Notes under the pieces: generated by a model
The model's database searches: none
The model's input: only the letters and a program-made list of their open reading frames with translations
What the model was told of the DNA's origin: nothing
Translations under genes and position numbers: made by a program
From: Curtobacterium flaccumfaciens
Lineage (GTDB): Bacteria; Actinomycetota; Actinomycetes; Actinomycetales; Microbacteriaceae
Reading direction: 5' to 3'
Assembly (NCBI RefSeq): GCF_004361695.1
Contig: NZ_SNVW01000010.1
Coordinates: 62,001 to 126,000, forward strand
DNA: 64,000 nucleotides
Part shown: one piece after another, positions 52,622 to 60,160 of the stretch
Layout: each line of letters starts with the position of its first letter
How positions within the stretch are numbered: the stretch's first letter is position 1

Positions 52622-53341
52622 TCAGACCACCCCGCTCGTGCCGAGCAGGGACCCGATGAGGAAGGTGGCCGCGAGGGCCAGGGCTCCGCCGACGACCACG
52701 CGGGCGGTGGCTCGCGGCACCGAACCCCCGCCGATCCGGGCCCCCGTCGCCCCGGTCAGGGCGAGTGCGACGAGCACGACGACGAAGGTCACGGGGACCC
52801 GGACCGCCTCGGGCGAGAGCAGGATCGCGAGCAGCGGCAGGACGGCACCGATCGAGAACGCGGCCGCCGACGCGAACGCGGCGTGCCACGGGCTGACCAC
52901 CTCGTCCTCGTCGATCCCGAGCTCGGTGCTCAGGTGGGCGGCGAGTGCATCGCGCTCGGTCAGTTCGGACGCCACTCGTTCGGCCGTGGACCGGCGGAGA
53001 CCACGGCCCTGCCACAGCTGGGTGAGCTCCTCGAGCTCGGCGACCGGGTCGTCCGCCAGTTCGCGACGTTCCTTCTCGATGAGCGATCGCTGGCTGTCCT
53101 TCTGACTGCTCACCGACACGTACTCCCCCAGTGCCATCGACACGGCACCGCCGACGAGCGCCGCGATGCCGGCCGTCGCGATCGCCGGGACCGAGGACGA
53201 TGCGCCGGCGACGCCCACGACGATCGACGCGGTCGACACGATCCCGTCGTTCGCACCGAGGACTCCGGCGCGGAGCCAGTTCAAGCGTGCCGCGAGGTCA
53301 CCGGTGTGTGCTTCGCCCGCATGCGGCTCCGAGGTGCTCAT
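52622..53341 (-). CDS. VIT1/CCC1-type iron/manganese transporter
   Basis: This 239-residue membrane protein has helices at about 20-65 and 150-235. Family motifs at the first helix are visible (RAGVLGANDGIVSTASIVVG), followed by the charged cytoplasmic domain rich in Glu and Arg (about 85-140). It would export or store Fe2+ or Mn2+. It is the first gene of the operon shared with the two-component pair, and so may be tied to the ferric reductase-like system. Confidence 0.9.
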   Translation of the reverse strand: MSTSEPHAGEAHTGDLAARLNWLRAGVLGANDGIVSTASIVVGVAGASSSVPAIATAGIAALVGGAVSMALGEYVSVSSQKDSQRSLIEKERRELADDPVAELEELTQLWQGRGLRRSTAERVASELTERDALAAHLSTELGIDEDEVVSPWHAAFASAAAFSIGAVLPLLAILLSPEAVRVPVTFVVVLVALALTGATGARIGGGSVPRATARVVVGGALALAATFLIGSLLGTSGVV

Positions 53342-53403
53342 GGTCTCAGCGAACCATGCCCGGGTCCGCCTGTTCGTGTGAGATCTCGAACGATGCGGGT
53401 CGA

Positions 53404-53437
53404 CGGGGTGCCCCCGCAGGTTCGCGAGAGCACCCCG
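53404..53437 (-). terminator. Hairpin after flgE (possible terminator)
   Basis: Arms CGGGGTGC and GCACCCCG surround an 18-base loop, 15 bases after the flgE stop. No U-tract follows, so a terminator role is tentative, but it would end the first flagellar transcript. Confidence 0.35.
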
Positions 53438-53452
53438 GTACACGATGCGGAC

Positions 53453-54628
53453 CTACCGCTTCAGGTTCGTCAGCTCCTGCAGCACCTCGTCCGAGGTCGT
53501 GATGATGCGCGCGTTCGCCTGGAACCCGCGCTGCGCCACGATCAGGTTGGTGAACTCCTGCGACAGGTCCACGTTCGACATCTCGAGCGTGCCCGAGGCG
53601 AGCTGGCCGACCCCGGGCGAGCCCGGCGCGCCGACCGAGGCGTTGCCCGAGTTCGCGGTCGCACGGTAGCCCGACGCACCGGTCTTCTCGAGGCCTGCCG
53701 GGTTGGCGAAGGTGGCGAGGGCGATCCGGCCGATGGCGAGCGAGGCGCCGTTCGAGAAGGTACCGACGACGGTGCCGTCCTTCGAGATCGAGTACCCCTG
53801 CAGGGACCCGGCCGAGCTGCCGTTCTGCGACGCGATCGACGCCGTGTTGAGCGTCGCGAAGCCGGTGAGCTGGGTCATGTCGACGGCGATGTTCCCGACG
53901 GTCACGGTCCCGCCGGCGGTCAGCTTGCCGTCCGCACCGAAGGCGAGGGACGAGGTCGCCTTCGTGCCCTGCCCGTCGGTCGCCTCGACGTCCCAGCCGG
54001 CGGCGGTGCGCGTGTAGGCGAGGGACATGGTGTGCTTCGCGCCGGAGGCGTCGTAGACGGTCGCGTCGCGGGTGATGACGGCACCGACGGCGGTCTCCGA
54101 CGGCAGGTTGCCGGTGACCCCGGCGGTGGTGGTCCGGACAGCGGGGGCCGCGGCGTCGAGCGGGAGCACGACGTCGCCGAGCTGGCCGTTCTCGTTCACG
54201 ACGCCGTTCGTGGCCGGGTAGCCCTGCACGATCTTGCCGTCGGCGGAGACCAGGCGGCCGTCGGCGTCGAAGTCGAAGGCTCCGGCGCGGGAGTAGACGG
54301 TGTCGTTGCCGAGGCGGGTGACGAAGAACCCGTCGCCGGAGATCATCAGGTCCGTCGCCTTGCCGGTGGCCTGGGCGGAGCCCTGCGCGAAGTTCGTGGA
54401 GACGCCGGCGACCTGCACGCCGAGGCCGATCTGCGCCGGGTTGGTGCCGCCGATGCCGGTCTGCGGTCCGCCGGCACCCTGGGTCATCTGCGACAGGGTG
54501 TCCTGGAAGACCGTCGACGACGACTTGAAGCCGACGGTGTTGACGTTGGCGATGTTGTTGCCGGTGACGTCGAGCATCTGCTGGTGCGAGCGGAGGCCGG
54601 AGATCCCGGAGTAGAGCGAGCGGAGCAT
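53453..54628 (-). CDS. flgE: Flagellar hook protein FlgE
   Basis: This 391-residue hook subunit has the N-terminal rod/hook motif (LYSGISGLRSHQQMLDVTGN and ANVNTVGFK), and its C-terminus has the matching EFTNLIVAQRGFQANAR helix. The central domain is the FlgE hook body. The ATG at 54628 has AAAGGA upstream; the longer open frame is a shadow. It is the last gene of the first flagellar block. Confidence 0.96.
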   Translation of the reverse strand: MLRSLYSGISGLRSHQQMLDVTGNNIANVNTVGFKSSSTVFQDTLSQMTQGAGGPQTGIGGTNPAQIGLGVQVAGVSTNFAQGSAQATGKATDLMISGDGFFVTRLGNDTVYSRAGAFDFDADGRLVSADGKIVQGYPATNGVVNENGQLGDVVLPLDAAAPAVRTTTAGVTGNLPSETAVGAVITRDATVYDASGAKHTMSLAYTRTAAGWDVEATDGQGTKATSSLAFGADGKLTAGGTVTVGNIAVDMTQLTGFATLNTASIASQNGSSAGSLQGYSISKDGTVVGTFSNGASLAIGRIALATFANPAGLEKTGASGYRATANSGNASVGAPGSPGVGQLASGTLEMSNVDLSQEFTNLIVAQRGFQANARIITTSDEVLQELTNLKR

Positions 54629-54708
54629 GGTGCGTCCTTTCGGAGAGGCAGGAAGAGCAGGAAGAAGAAGATGAAGGAGGAGGAGCGAGGAACGGGGAAC
54701 GGAACGGG

Positions 54709-55152
54709 TCAGGCCGCCGGAGCGGTGGTGGTGATGCCGGAGATCACGTCGAGAGCGACCTCCTTCCCGTTCACGGTGACCGTGGGGACGCTGTTCGCGT
54801 AGGACACGGCCGAGGCGGTGCCGGTGATCGACTTCCCGCTGACGGCGTCGGTGTAGGTGACCTGCTTGCCGACCAGGTTGGCGGCGGCGATCCGCATCTG
54901 CAGCGAGAAGTTCTCGTTCGCCGTCGTGGTCTGGTTCGTCATCTGCTCCATCATCGCGAGCTGCGTCTGCTGGCTGATCATCTGGTTGGTGTCCATCGGC
55001 GAGGACGGGTCCTGGTTGCGCAGCTGCGTCACGAGCAGCTTCATGAAGACCTCGGAGTCCATGGTCTGGGACTTCTGCGAGGCGCTGTTCGCGGCGAGGG
55101 CCGCGGCCTGGGCGGCCTGGTCCACGGTGCCGGTGATGCCGTCGATCGGCAT
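54709..55152 (-). CDS. flgD: Flagellar hook cap/scaffold protein FlgD
   Basis: This 147-residue protein has the FlgD N-terminal core (FMKLLVTQLRNQDPSSPMDT, about 36-55) that caps hook assembly, followed by QLAMMEQMT. The C-terminal tudor/Fn3-like domain of longer FlgD proteins is largely missing, as is common in short versions. It starts after fliK. Confidence 0.94.
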   Translation of the reverse strand: MPIDGITGTVDQAAQAAALAANSASQKSQTMDSEVFMKLLVTQLRNQDPSSPMDTNQMISQQTQLAMMEQMTNQTTTANENFSLQMRIAAANLVGKQVTYTDAVSGKSITGTASAVSYANSVPTVTVNGKEVALDVISGITTTAPAA

Positions 55153-55208
55153 GGTCGTTCCCTTCGGTCTCGCCGGTGCGAGGTGTCGCCGGTGCGAGGT
55201 GTCGTCGC

Positions 55209-57008
55209 TCAGGCGAGGACGTCGAGTCCGACGCTGCGGACGGTGGGCGTGTGGGCGGTGCCGGGTGCACGCGGGGTGAGCCGCGCCTCCAGGCCGGGGT
55301 CGACGCGGGGCGCCGCCGGGGCGGGCCGGTCGTCGTGACCGGAGCGGGTGTCCGGCTGGTTCTGCGAGGACAGGTCGAGGGTCGTCGACAGGCCGGTGCC
55401 CGCGGCGTCGCGGCGCAGGTCCGGCAGGACCTGACGCACCGCGTCACGACCCGCGTCAGAGGCCGCGAACAGCTCCACGTGCATCCCGTGGGCCGTCACG
55501 TGGGCACGGACCGTGACCGGGCCGAGCGCGTCCGGCGTCAGCTGGACGGTGACGACGTGCTCCCCCGGACCGGCCTGCGCCAAGGTGAACACGGGGCGGC
55601 TCAGCTGCTGGGCGAGGGGCGCCGGAGCGTTCGCGGTGGCCGCCCCGGAGACGGGTGCGGATGCCGCCGTCGCGGACGTGGTCGGGACGGCGAAGGGCGT
55701 CTCGGCACTGCGCGGTGCGGTGACGGCCTGGAGGCCCGGATCGCCCTGCCCTGCTCGACCCCCGTCGTTCCCGTGGCCGGTCTGGGCTCCGCTCCCCGTG
55801 GTCGCGTCCGACTGCCCGCTCGCGCCTGCGACGCCCGCCGCTGCGGCCGCGGTCGCGGAGGTGCTCGCGGTGCTGGTCGGCGTCGTGCTCGACGTGGTGG
55901 GGGCGGCGTCGGCGCGGGCGGCGGCGGTGGTCAGGACCACGGGGGTGCCGGTCGTGGTGGCGCCGGCCGTGGTGGCGCCGGGCGTGGCGCTGGTGTCGGG
56001 CGTGGCGCTGGCGTCGGGCGTCGTCGTCGGAGTCGTCACCGTCGCCGAGGCGGCCGCAGGTGTCGCGGCCGGCGCGGTGGTGGTGGACGCCGTGGCGTGC
56101 GCGGCGGCGGGTGCCGTCGTCGGGGCCGTCGCCGAGGCGGGTGCCGTGACGGTAGGCGTGGCGCCCGTGCCCGTGCCCATGCCTGTGCTCGGTACCGCGG
56201 TGCTCGTGGCCGACGCGTCCGTCCCGGTGCGCGCGGCGTTCGCCATCGCTGCCTGGGCTGTGGCCGTGGCCGACGTGCTCGTCGTCGCGCCCGTCGCGCC
56301 CGTCGTGCTCGTCGTCGTGCCCGTCGTCGAAGCCGACGTGCTCGTCGTCGAGGCCGACGCGGTCGGCAGCGGTGCCGATGCCCCGGCCGCCAGGGCGTCG
56401 GCCGCCGTCGCGGGGGCCGATCCGACGGACGTGGCTGCGGACAGGGCATCCACCACGGAAGCCGCCGCCGCTGCCGCCGCGGTCGCCGCGCTGTCCGCCC
56501 CGGCGCCGTTCGTCGCGCTGATCCCGGTCGTCCCGGATGCCGGCGGACTCGTCGCCGGGTCGATCACCACGGCACCGGCGCTCACGGCACCCGCAGCCGC
56601 CGCCGACTCGTTCGCGCCGGACGCGTCCGACGCGTCGGCGCTCCCGGCAGCGTCCGACGCGCGACCCCCTCGGTGAGATCGCACTTCGGCGGCACGGTCG
56701 CGGACCGAACGGTCCCGGAGTGCGATCTCGCCGGCGTCCCGACCGGCACGGCGACCGGCGTCGCGGCGGTCCGGCGCGTCGCGGCGGTCGGGCATGTCGC
56801 GGCGGTCCGGCGCGTCGCGGCGGTCGGGCATGTCGCGGCGGTCGGGCGCGTCGCGGCGGTCGGGCGCGTCGCGGCGCTCGGGCGCAGCGGGCGCGGCCGC
56901 GGCCAGGGCGGCACCGAACGAGTCGGCGCTCCCGCGCTGGGCCGGCCCGCCCGACGCCTTCGGCACCGCGGGCGCGGCGGGCATCGGAGTGGCGATCGTC
57001 ACGCTCAT
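55209..57008 (-). CDS. fliK: Flagellar hook-length control protein FliK
   Basis: This 599-residue protein has a conserved C-terminal Flg_hook domain (about 470-560, VVTVQLTPDALGPVTVRAHV). The N-terminal part is very low complexity (Ala/Thr/Ser), consistent with a molecular ruler. Residues 45-84 are seven iterations of RRD[AM]PD, and residues 93-112 are encoded by a copy of the GAGATCGCACTT palindrome in frame. Two GCCTGGAGGC arms lie further on. The ATG overlaps the NlpC/P60 gene by four bases. Confidence 0.9.
   Translation of the reverse strand: MSVTIATPMPAAPAVPKASGGPAQRGSADSFGAALAAAAPAAPERRDAPDRRDAPDRRDMPDRRDAPDRRDMPDRRDAPDRRDAGRRAGRDAGEIALRDRSVRDRAAEVRSHRGGRASDAAGSADASDASGANESAAAAGAVSAGAVVIDPATSPPASGTTGISATNGAGADSAATAAAAAAASVVDALSAATSVGSAPATAADALAAGASAPLPTASASTTSTSASTTGTTTSTTGATGATTSTSATATAQAAMANAARTGTDASATSTAVPSTGMGTGTGATPTVTAPASATAPTTAPAAAHATASTTTAPAATPAAASATVTTPTTTPDASATPDTSATPGATTAGATTTGTPVVLTTAAARADAAPTTSSTTPTSTASTSATAAAAAGVAGASGQSDATTGSGAQTGHGNDGGRAGQGDPGLQAVTAPRSAETPFAVPTTSATAASAPVSGAATANAPAPLAQQLSRPVFTLAQAGPGEHVVTVQLTPDALGPVTVRAHVTAHGMHVELFAASDAGRDAVRQVLPDLRRDAAGTGLSTTLDLSSQNQPDTRSGHDDRPAPAAPRVDPGLEARLTPRAPGTAHTPTVRSVGLDVLA
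55281..55295. repeat. Single arm of the GCCTGGAGGCGCGG element inside fliK
   Basis: The exact consensus arm CCGCGCCTCCAGGCC reads on the coding strand as Gly-Leu-Glu-Ala-Arg near the C-terminus of FliK. Confidence 0.6.
55725..55739. repeat. Variant arm of the GCCTGGAGGCGCGG element inside fliK
   Basis: GGCCTGGAGGCCCGG differs from the consensus by one base. It encodes Pro-Gly-Leu-Gln-Ala on the coding strand, in the linker before the Flg_hook domain. Confidence 0.5.
56675..56729. repeat. GAGATCGCACTT palindrome, copy 3, inside fliK
   Basis: The arms GAGATCGCACTT and AGTGCGATCTC have a spacer of the same length as copies 1 and 2. The element lies in frame, giving Gly-Glu-Ile-Ala-Leu near residue 93, and breaks the RRDAPD repeat region from the rest. 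Confidence 0.75.
56754..56879. repeat. Tandem 18-bp repeat in fliK
   Basis: Seven copies of an 18-base unit encode RRDAPD or RRDMPD. The unit keeps the reading frame, so copy number can change FliK length in steps of six residues. Confidence 0.85.
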
Positions 57009-57712
57009 GCGGCGCTCCCGGAGTTCATCAGCGACATCAGCGCCGCGGTCTGCAGGTCGGTGGAGCCGGGGGCGCGCACGGCCGTCGCGGCGGTGGGCGC
57101 TGCCTGCGCCGGGACGATGCGCCGGATCGTGGCGATGTCCGAGTCCTTGTACCAGTTGTCGACGATCCGGACGTCCTTGCCCGGTCGCGGCGCGTGCAGC
57201 ACCTTGCCGTCGCCGACGTAGATGACGACGTGCCCCTCGCCCTTCGGGATGATCAGGTCGCCCGGCTGCGCGTCCTTGAGCGAGCCCACCTCGACGCCCA
57301 TCTTCGCCTGGTCCGGCACCACCCGGGGCATCGTGACCCCGAGGTCCTTGAACACCGTCTGGACGAGGCCGGAGCAGTCCATGCCGGCGGTCGTCGTGCC
57401 ACCGAAGACGTAGGGCACGCCGAGGTACTTCTTCGCGTCCGCGACGACGTCCGAGCCGGTGGCACCGCTCCCGGTCGCGAGGGTGCCGGCGCCGGCGTCG
57501 ACCGAGGTGGCCGGGGTGGACGAGGCCGCCGGGGTCGCGGCGGTCGAGCCGGTCGCGGTGGCGAGGGCGTCCGCGAACGCGCTCGACGTCGCGGTGTCGG
57601 CTCCGGACGACGCGGTCGAGGACTGTGACACCGCAGCGGTCGTGCCGGTGCGGAGTGCGTCGATCTGGGTCCGGATCTCGGAGATCCGGGACAGCACGGC
57701 GTCCACGCTCAT
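57005..57712 (-). CDS. NlpC/P60 peptidoglycan hydrolase in the flagellar operon
   Basis: This 235-residue cysteine peptidase has Cys113 (MDCSGLVQ), His161 (GHVVIYVG) and His173 (VLHAPRPG), the complete NlpC/P60 triad, at residues about 90-195. It cleaves peptide cross-bridges. Lacking a signal peptide, it was probably recruited for export through the flagellar machine to open the wall for the rod, replacing a FlgJ muramidase. A Thr/Ala/Ser linker precedes the domain. It starts four bases into the fliJ stop. Confidence 0.9.
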   Translation of the reverse strand: MSVDAVLSRISEIRTQIDALRTGTTAAVSQSSTASSGADTATSSAFADALATATGSTAATPAASSTPATSVDAGAGTLATGSGATGSDVVADAKKYLGVPYVFGGTTTAGMDCSGLVQTVFKDLGVTMPRVVPDQAKMGVEVGSLKDAQPGDLIIPKGEGHVVIYVGDGKVLHAPRPGKDVRIVDNWYKDSDIATIRRIVPAQAAPTAATAVRAPGSTDLQTAALMSLMNSGSAA

Positions 57713-58140
57713 CGGGCACCACCTTCCGCGCGGCGTCGGGCCGCGACCTCGTCGAGGGCGTTCTGTTCGGTGCGGAGCTCCTCGGCGGTCTGCTGCTCGA
57801 CGTGCTGCGCCTCGAGCTTCTCGAGCCCGAGGGCCGAGCGTCGGGCGCCGTTGTACACGTCCTGCGCCTGGTCGGCGTCGGAGCGGCGGGAGCGGACGAC
57901 GGCGTCGAGTTCCTCGAGCATGCCGCGGGTGGCCGCACGTGCGGCGGCGACGGCGCTGAGGGTGGCGGCGTCCTGGATCGGCTGCGTCCCCTCGGCGTCG
58001 GCGAGGCTGCGCCGTGCCGCGATCCGGGCGTCGGCGGCGTCGCGGACCCGTTCGTTCGCGGTGGCGAGGGCAGCGGCGGCACGGTCCTGTTCGGTGTGCC
58101 GCAGGCGCAGGAGCCCGGCGAGCGGGAAGCGGCGGGCCAT
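57709..58140 (-). CDS. fliJ: Flagellar export chaperone FliJ
   Basis: This 143-residue alpha-helical coiled coil (FPLAGLLRLRHTEQDRAAAA at the start) is typical of FliJ, which contacts FliI and FlhA. The start at 58140 overlaps the fliI stop; the longer frame is a shadow. The FliJ family is poorly conserved, so synteny carries much of the call. Confidence 0.85.
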   Translation of the reverse strand: MARRFPLAGLLRLRHTEQDRAAAALATANERVRDAADARIAARRSLADAEGTQPIQDAATLSAVAAARAATRGMLEELDAVVRSRRSDADQAQDVYNGARRSALGLEKLEAQHVEQQTAEELRTEQNALDEVAARRRAEGGAR

Positions 58141-59492
58141 CAGGCGACCCCTCCGCGACCGAGGGTCCCGACGAGCGCGTCGAGGGCGTGCCACGACGCC
58201 GGGGCCGTCGCACGCTCGTCCATGCCCTGCCGGAGGAACGCGTCGATCGCGTCCTGGTGGTCCACGGCGGCGTCGACGAGCGGGTTCGTGCCGCGCTGGT
58301 ACGCGCCGACGTCGAGCAGGTCCTGCGCGGCCTTCCGCGCGGCCATCACCTTCCGGAGCGTCGTCGCAGCAGCGCGCTGGCCTGGGGTCGTCACCTTCGA
58401 GGCCACGCGGGACACCGACCCGAGCGCGTCGACCGAGGGGAAGTGCCCGGTGATCGCGAGCTTCCGGTCGAGCACGACGTGTCCGTCGAGGATGCTGCGG
58501 GCGGCGTCGGCGATCGGTTCGTTGTGGTCGTCACCGTCGACGAGCACGGTGTACAGGCCGGTGATGCTGCCGACCCGGTCGGTCCCGGCGCGCTCGAGCA
58601 GTCCGGCGAGCACCGAGAACGTCGACGGCGGGTACCCACGGGTGGCGGGCGGCTCGCCGACGGACAGCCCGATCTCCCGCTGCGCCATCGCGACGCGGGT
58701 GAGCGAGTCCATAATGAGGACGACGTCCTGGCCGGCGTCGCGGAACGACTCCGCGATGCGGGTGGCGACGAACGCGGCACGCAGGCGCATCAGCGCGGGC
58801 TCGTCCGAGGTGGACACCACGACGATCGAGCGGGCGAGTCCCTCGGCGCCGAGGTCGTCCTCGAGGAACTCGCGCACCTCGCGGCCGCGCTCCCCCACCA
58901 GGGCGATCACGTTGACGGCGGCATCGCTCCCCCGCGCGATCATCGACAGCAGCGAGGACTTGCCGACGCCGGAGCCGGCGAACAGGCCCATGCGCTGCCC
59001 CCGGCCGACCGTGGTCAGGGTGTCGAGCACCCGGACCCCGAGCTGCAGCGGCGTGTCGATCCGGGTCCGCGCCATGGCGTTCGGCGTCTCGTGGTCGAGC
59101 GGCACCCACTCGACGGGCTCACCGCTGGCGCCCGCGAGCGGCCCACGGTCGTCGATCGGCCGTCCGAGTCCGTCGAGCACCCGGCCGAACAGCCCGGAGC
59201 CGGTCGGCACGAGCACGGGGCGTCCGGTCGGCCGCGCGGGCGTTCCCGCGGTGACGCCGGTGAGGCGACCGAGGGGCATGCAGCGGACGCCGGTGACGTC
59301 GGTCGCGACGACCTCGACGGCGGTCTGCGGTCCGTCCTCGGCGCCGACCGTCACGACCTCGCCGACACGGGCGTCGAGCCCGGCGATGGTGAGTCCGAGT
59401 CCGACGGCGCTCGTGACGACGCCGACGCGCTGCGGCGCCGAACGGCGGAGCGCGTCGTCGAGCCCACGGGGCCGGAGCAGCGTGGCGGTCAC
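58140..59492 (-). CDS. fliI: Flagellar export ATPase FliI
   Basis: This 450-residue F1-like ATPase powers substrate unloading at the export gate. Walker A GSGVGKSS is at residues 173-180, Walker B (VVLIMDSLTR) at about 245, and a C-terminal helix-rich part follows. The start is GTG. It overlaps fliH by four bases. Confidence 0.96.
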   Translation of the reverse strand: MTATLLRPRGLDDALRRSAPQRVGVVTSAVGLGLTIAGLDARVGEVVTVGAEDGPQTAVEVVATDVTGVRCMPLGRLTGVTAGTPARPTGRPVLVPTGSGLFGRVLDGLGRPIDDRGPLAGASGEPVEWVPLDHETPNAMARTRIDTPLQLGVRVLDTLTTVGRGQRMGLFAGSGVGKSSLLSMIARGSDAAVNVIALVGERGREVREFLEDDLGAEGLARSIVVVSTSDEPALMRLRAAFVATRIAESFRDAGQDVVLIMDSLTRVAMAQREIGLSVGEPPATRGYPPSTFSVLAGLLERAGTDRVGSITGLYTVLVDGDDHNEPIADAARSILDGHVVLDRKLAITGHFPSVDALGSVSRVASKVTTPGQRAAATTLRKVMAARKAAQDLLDVGAYQRGTNPLVDAAVDHQDAIDAFLRQGMDERATAPASWHALDALVGTLGRGGVA

Positions 59493-60160
59493 GAGGTGAC
59501 CCCCAGGGCGGTGCGGGCGCGGTCGAGCGCGGTGGCGATGCGGGCGTCGAGCAGGCCGTCCGGCAGGTCCACGACGGCGTCGCCGTCCGACAGGGTCGGG
59601 TCGGCGACCACCGGGACGGGCAGGTCCAGGGCGGCCACGCGGGCCGCGTCGCCGACGCTCAGCCGGATCGCGACGGCGACCGTCCGATCGACGGACGCGA
59701 GTGCCCGCATGACGGTCGCCTCCGCGCCGGACGCACCCCGCGCCTCCAGGCTGTGGGCGTCCGCCGGTCCGGCGGTCGCTGCGTCGGACGGCCTGGAGGC
59801 ACGGATCGAGTACCCGACGACGGCTTCCGCCAGGTCGAGGGCGGCGGCCGCGACGGACTGCTCTGCGGCTTCCAGGACCGGCGTCACCTGGGAGAGCATC
59901 GCGTTCGTGGCCGCGTCCAGCACGGCGATGCGGCGCGCGGTGTCGGCCTGCATCGAGGCGACGCGGGCGGCGTGCTCGGCCTCGAGCCGGGCGCGCAGGG
60001 CGTCCGTCTCGGCCTGCGCGGCGCGGAGGCCGGCGGCGTACCCGGCGGCGTGTCCGCGGACGTCGGCGCTGGTGCTCCGCGTCTGCGTACCGGTGCGCTC
60101 GATGACGGGGAACGCGACGCGCTGGACGGTGGCGGTGCCGGCGCTGGTGGACTCAGTCAA
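59489..60160 (-). CDS. fliH: Flagellar export regulator FliH
   Basis: This 223-residue protein has an N-terminal charged region, a long coiled coil (about 45-80, Ala/Arg/Glu rich) and a C-terminal FliH-type domain (about 140-222). It holds FliI to the C-ring. The linker at about 118-142 is largely made of both arms of the interspersed palindrome. The start appears to be a TTG overlapping the fliG stop by eight bases; a GTG 12 codons later is an alternative. Confidence 0.82.
   Translation of the reverse strand: MTESTSAGTATVQRVAFPVIERTGTQTRSTSADVRGHAAGYAAGLRAAQAETDALRARLEAEHAARVASMQADTARRIAVLDAATNAMLSQVTPVLEAAEQSVAAAALDLAEAVVGYSIRASRPSDAATAGPADAHSLEARGASGAEATVMRALASVDRTVAVAIRLSVGDAARVAALDLPVPVVADPTLSDGDAVVDLPDGLLDARIATALDRARTALGVTS
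59738..59804. repeat. Interspersed palindrome inside fliH
   Basis: Arms CCGCGCCTCCAGGC and GCCTGGAGGCACGG (one mismatch) lie 39 bases apart. Both are coding and lie in the linker of FliH. Confidence 0.7.
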
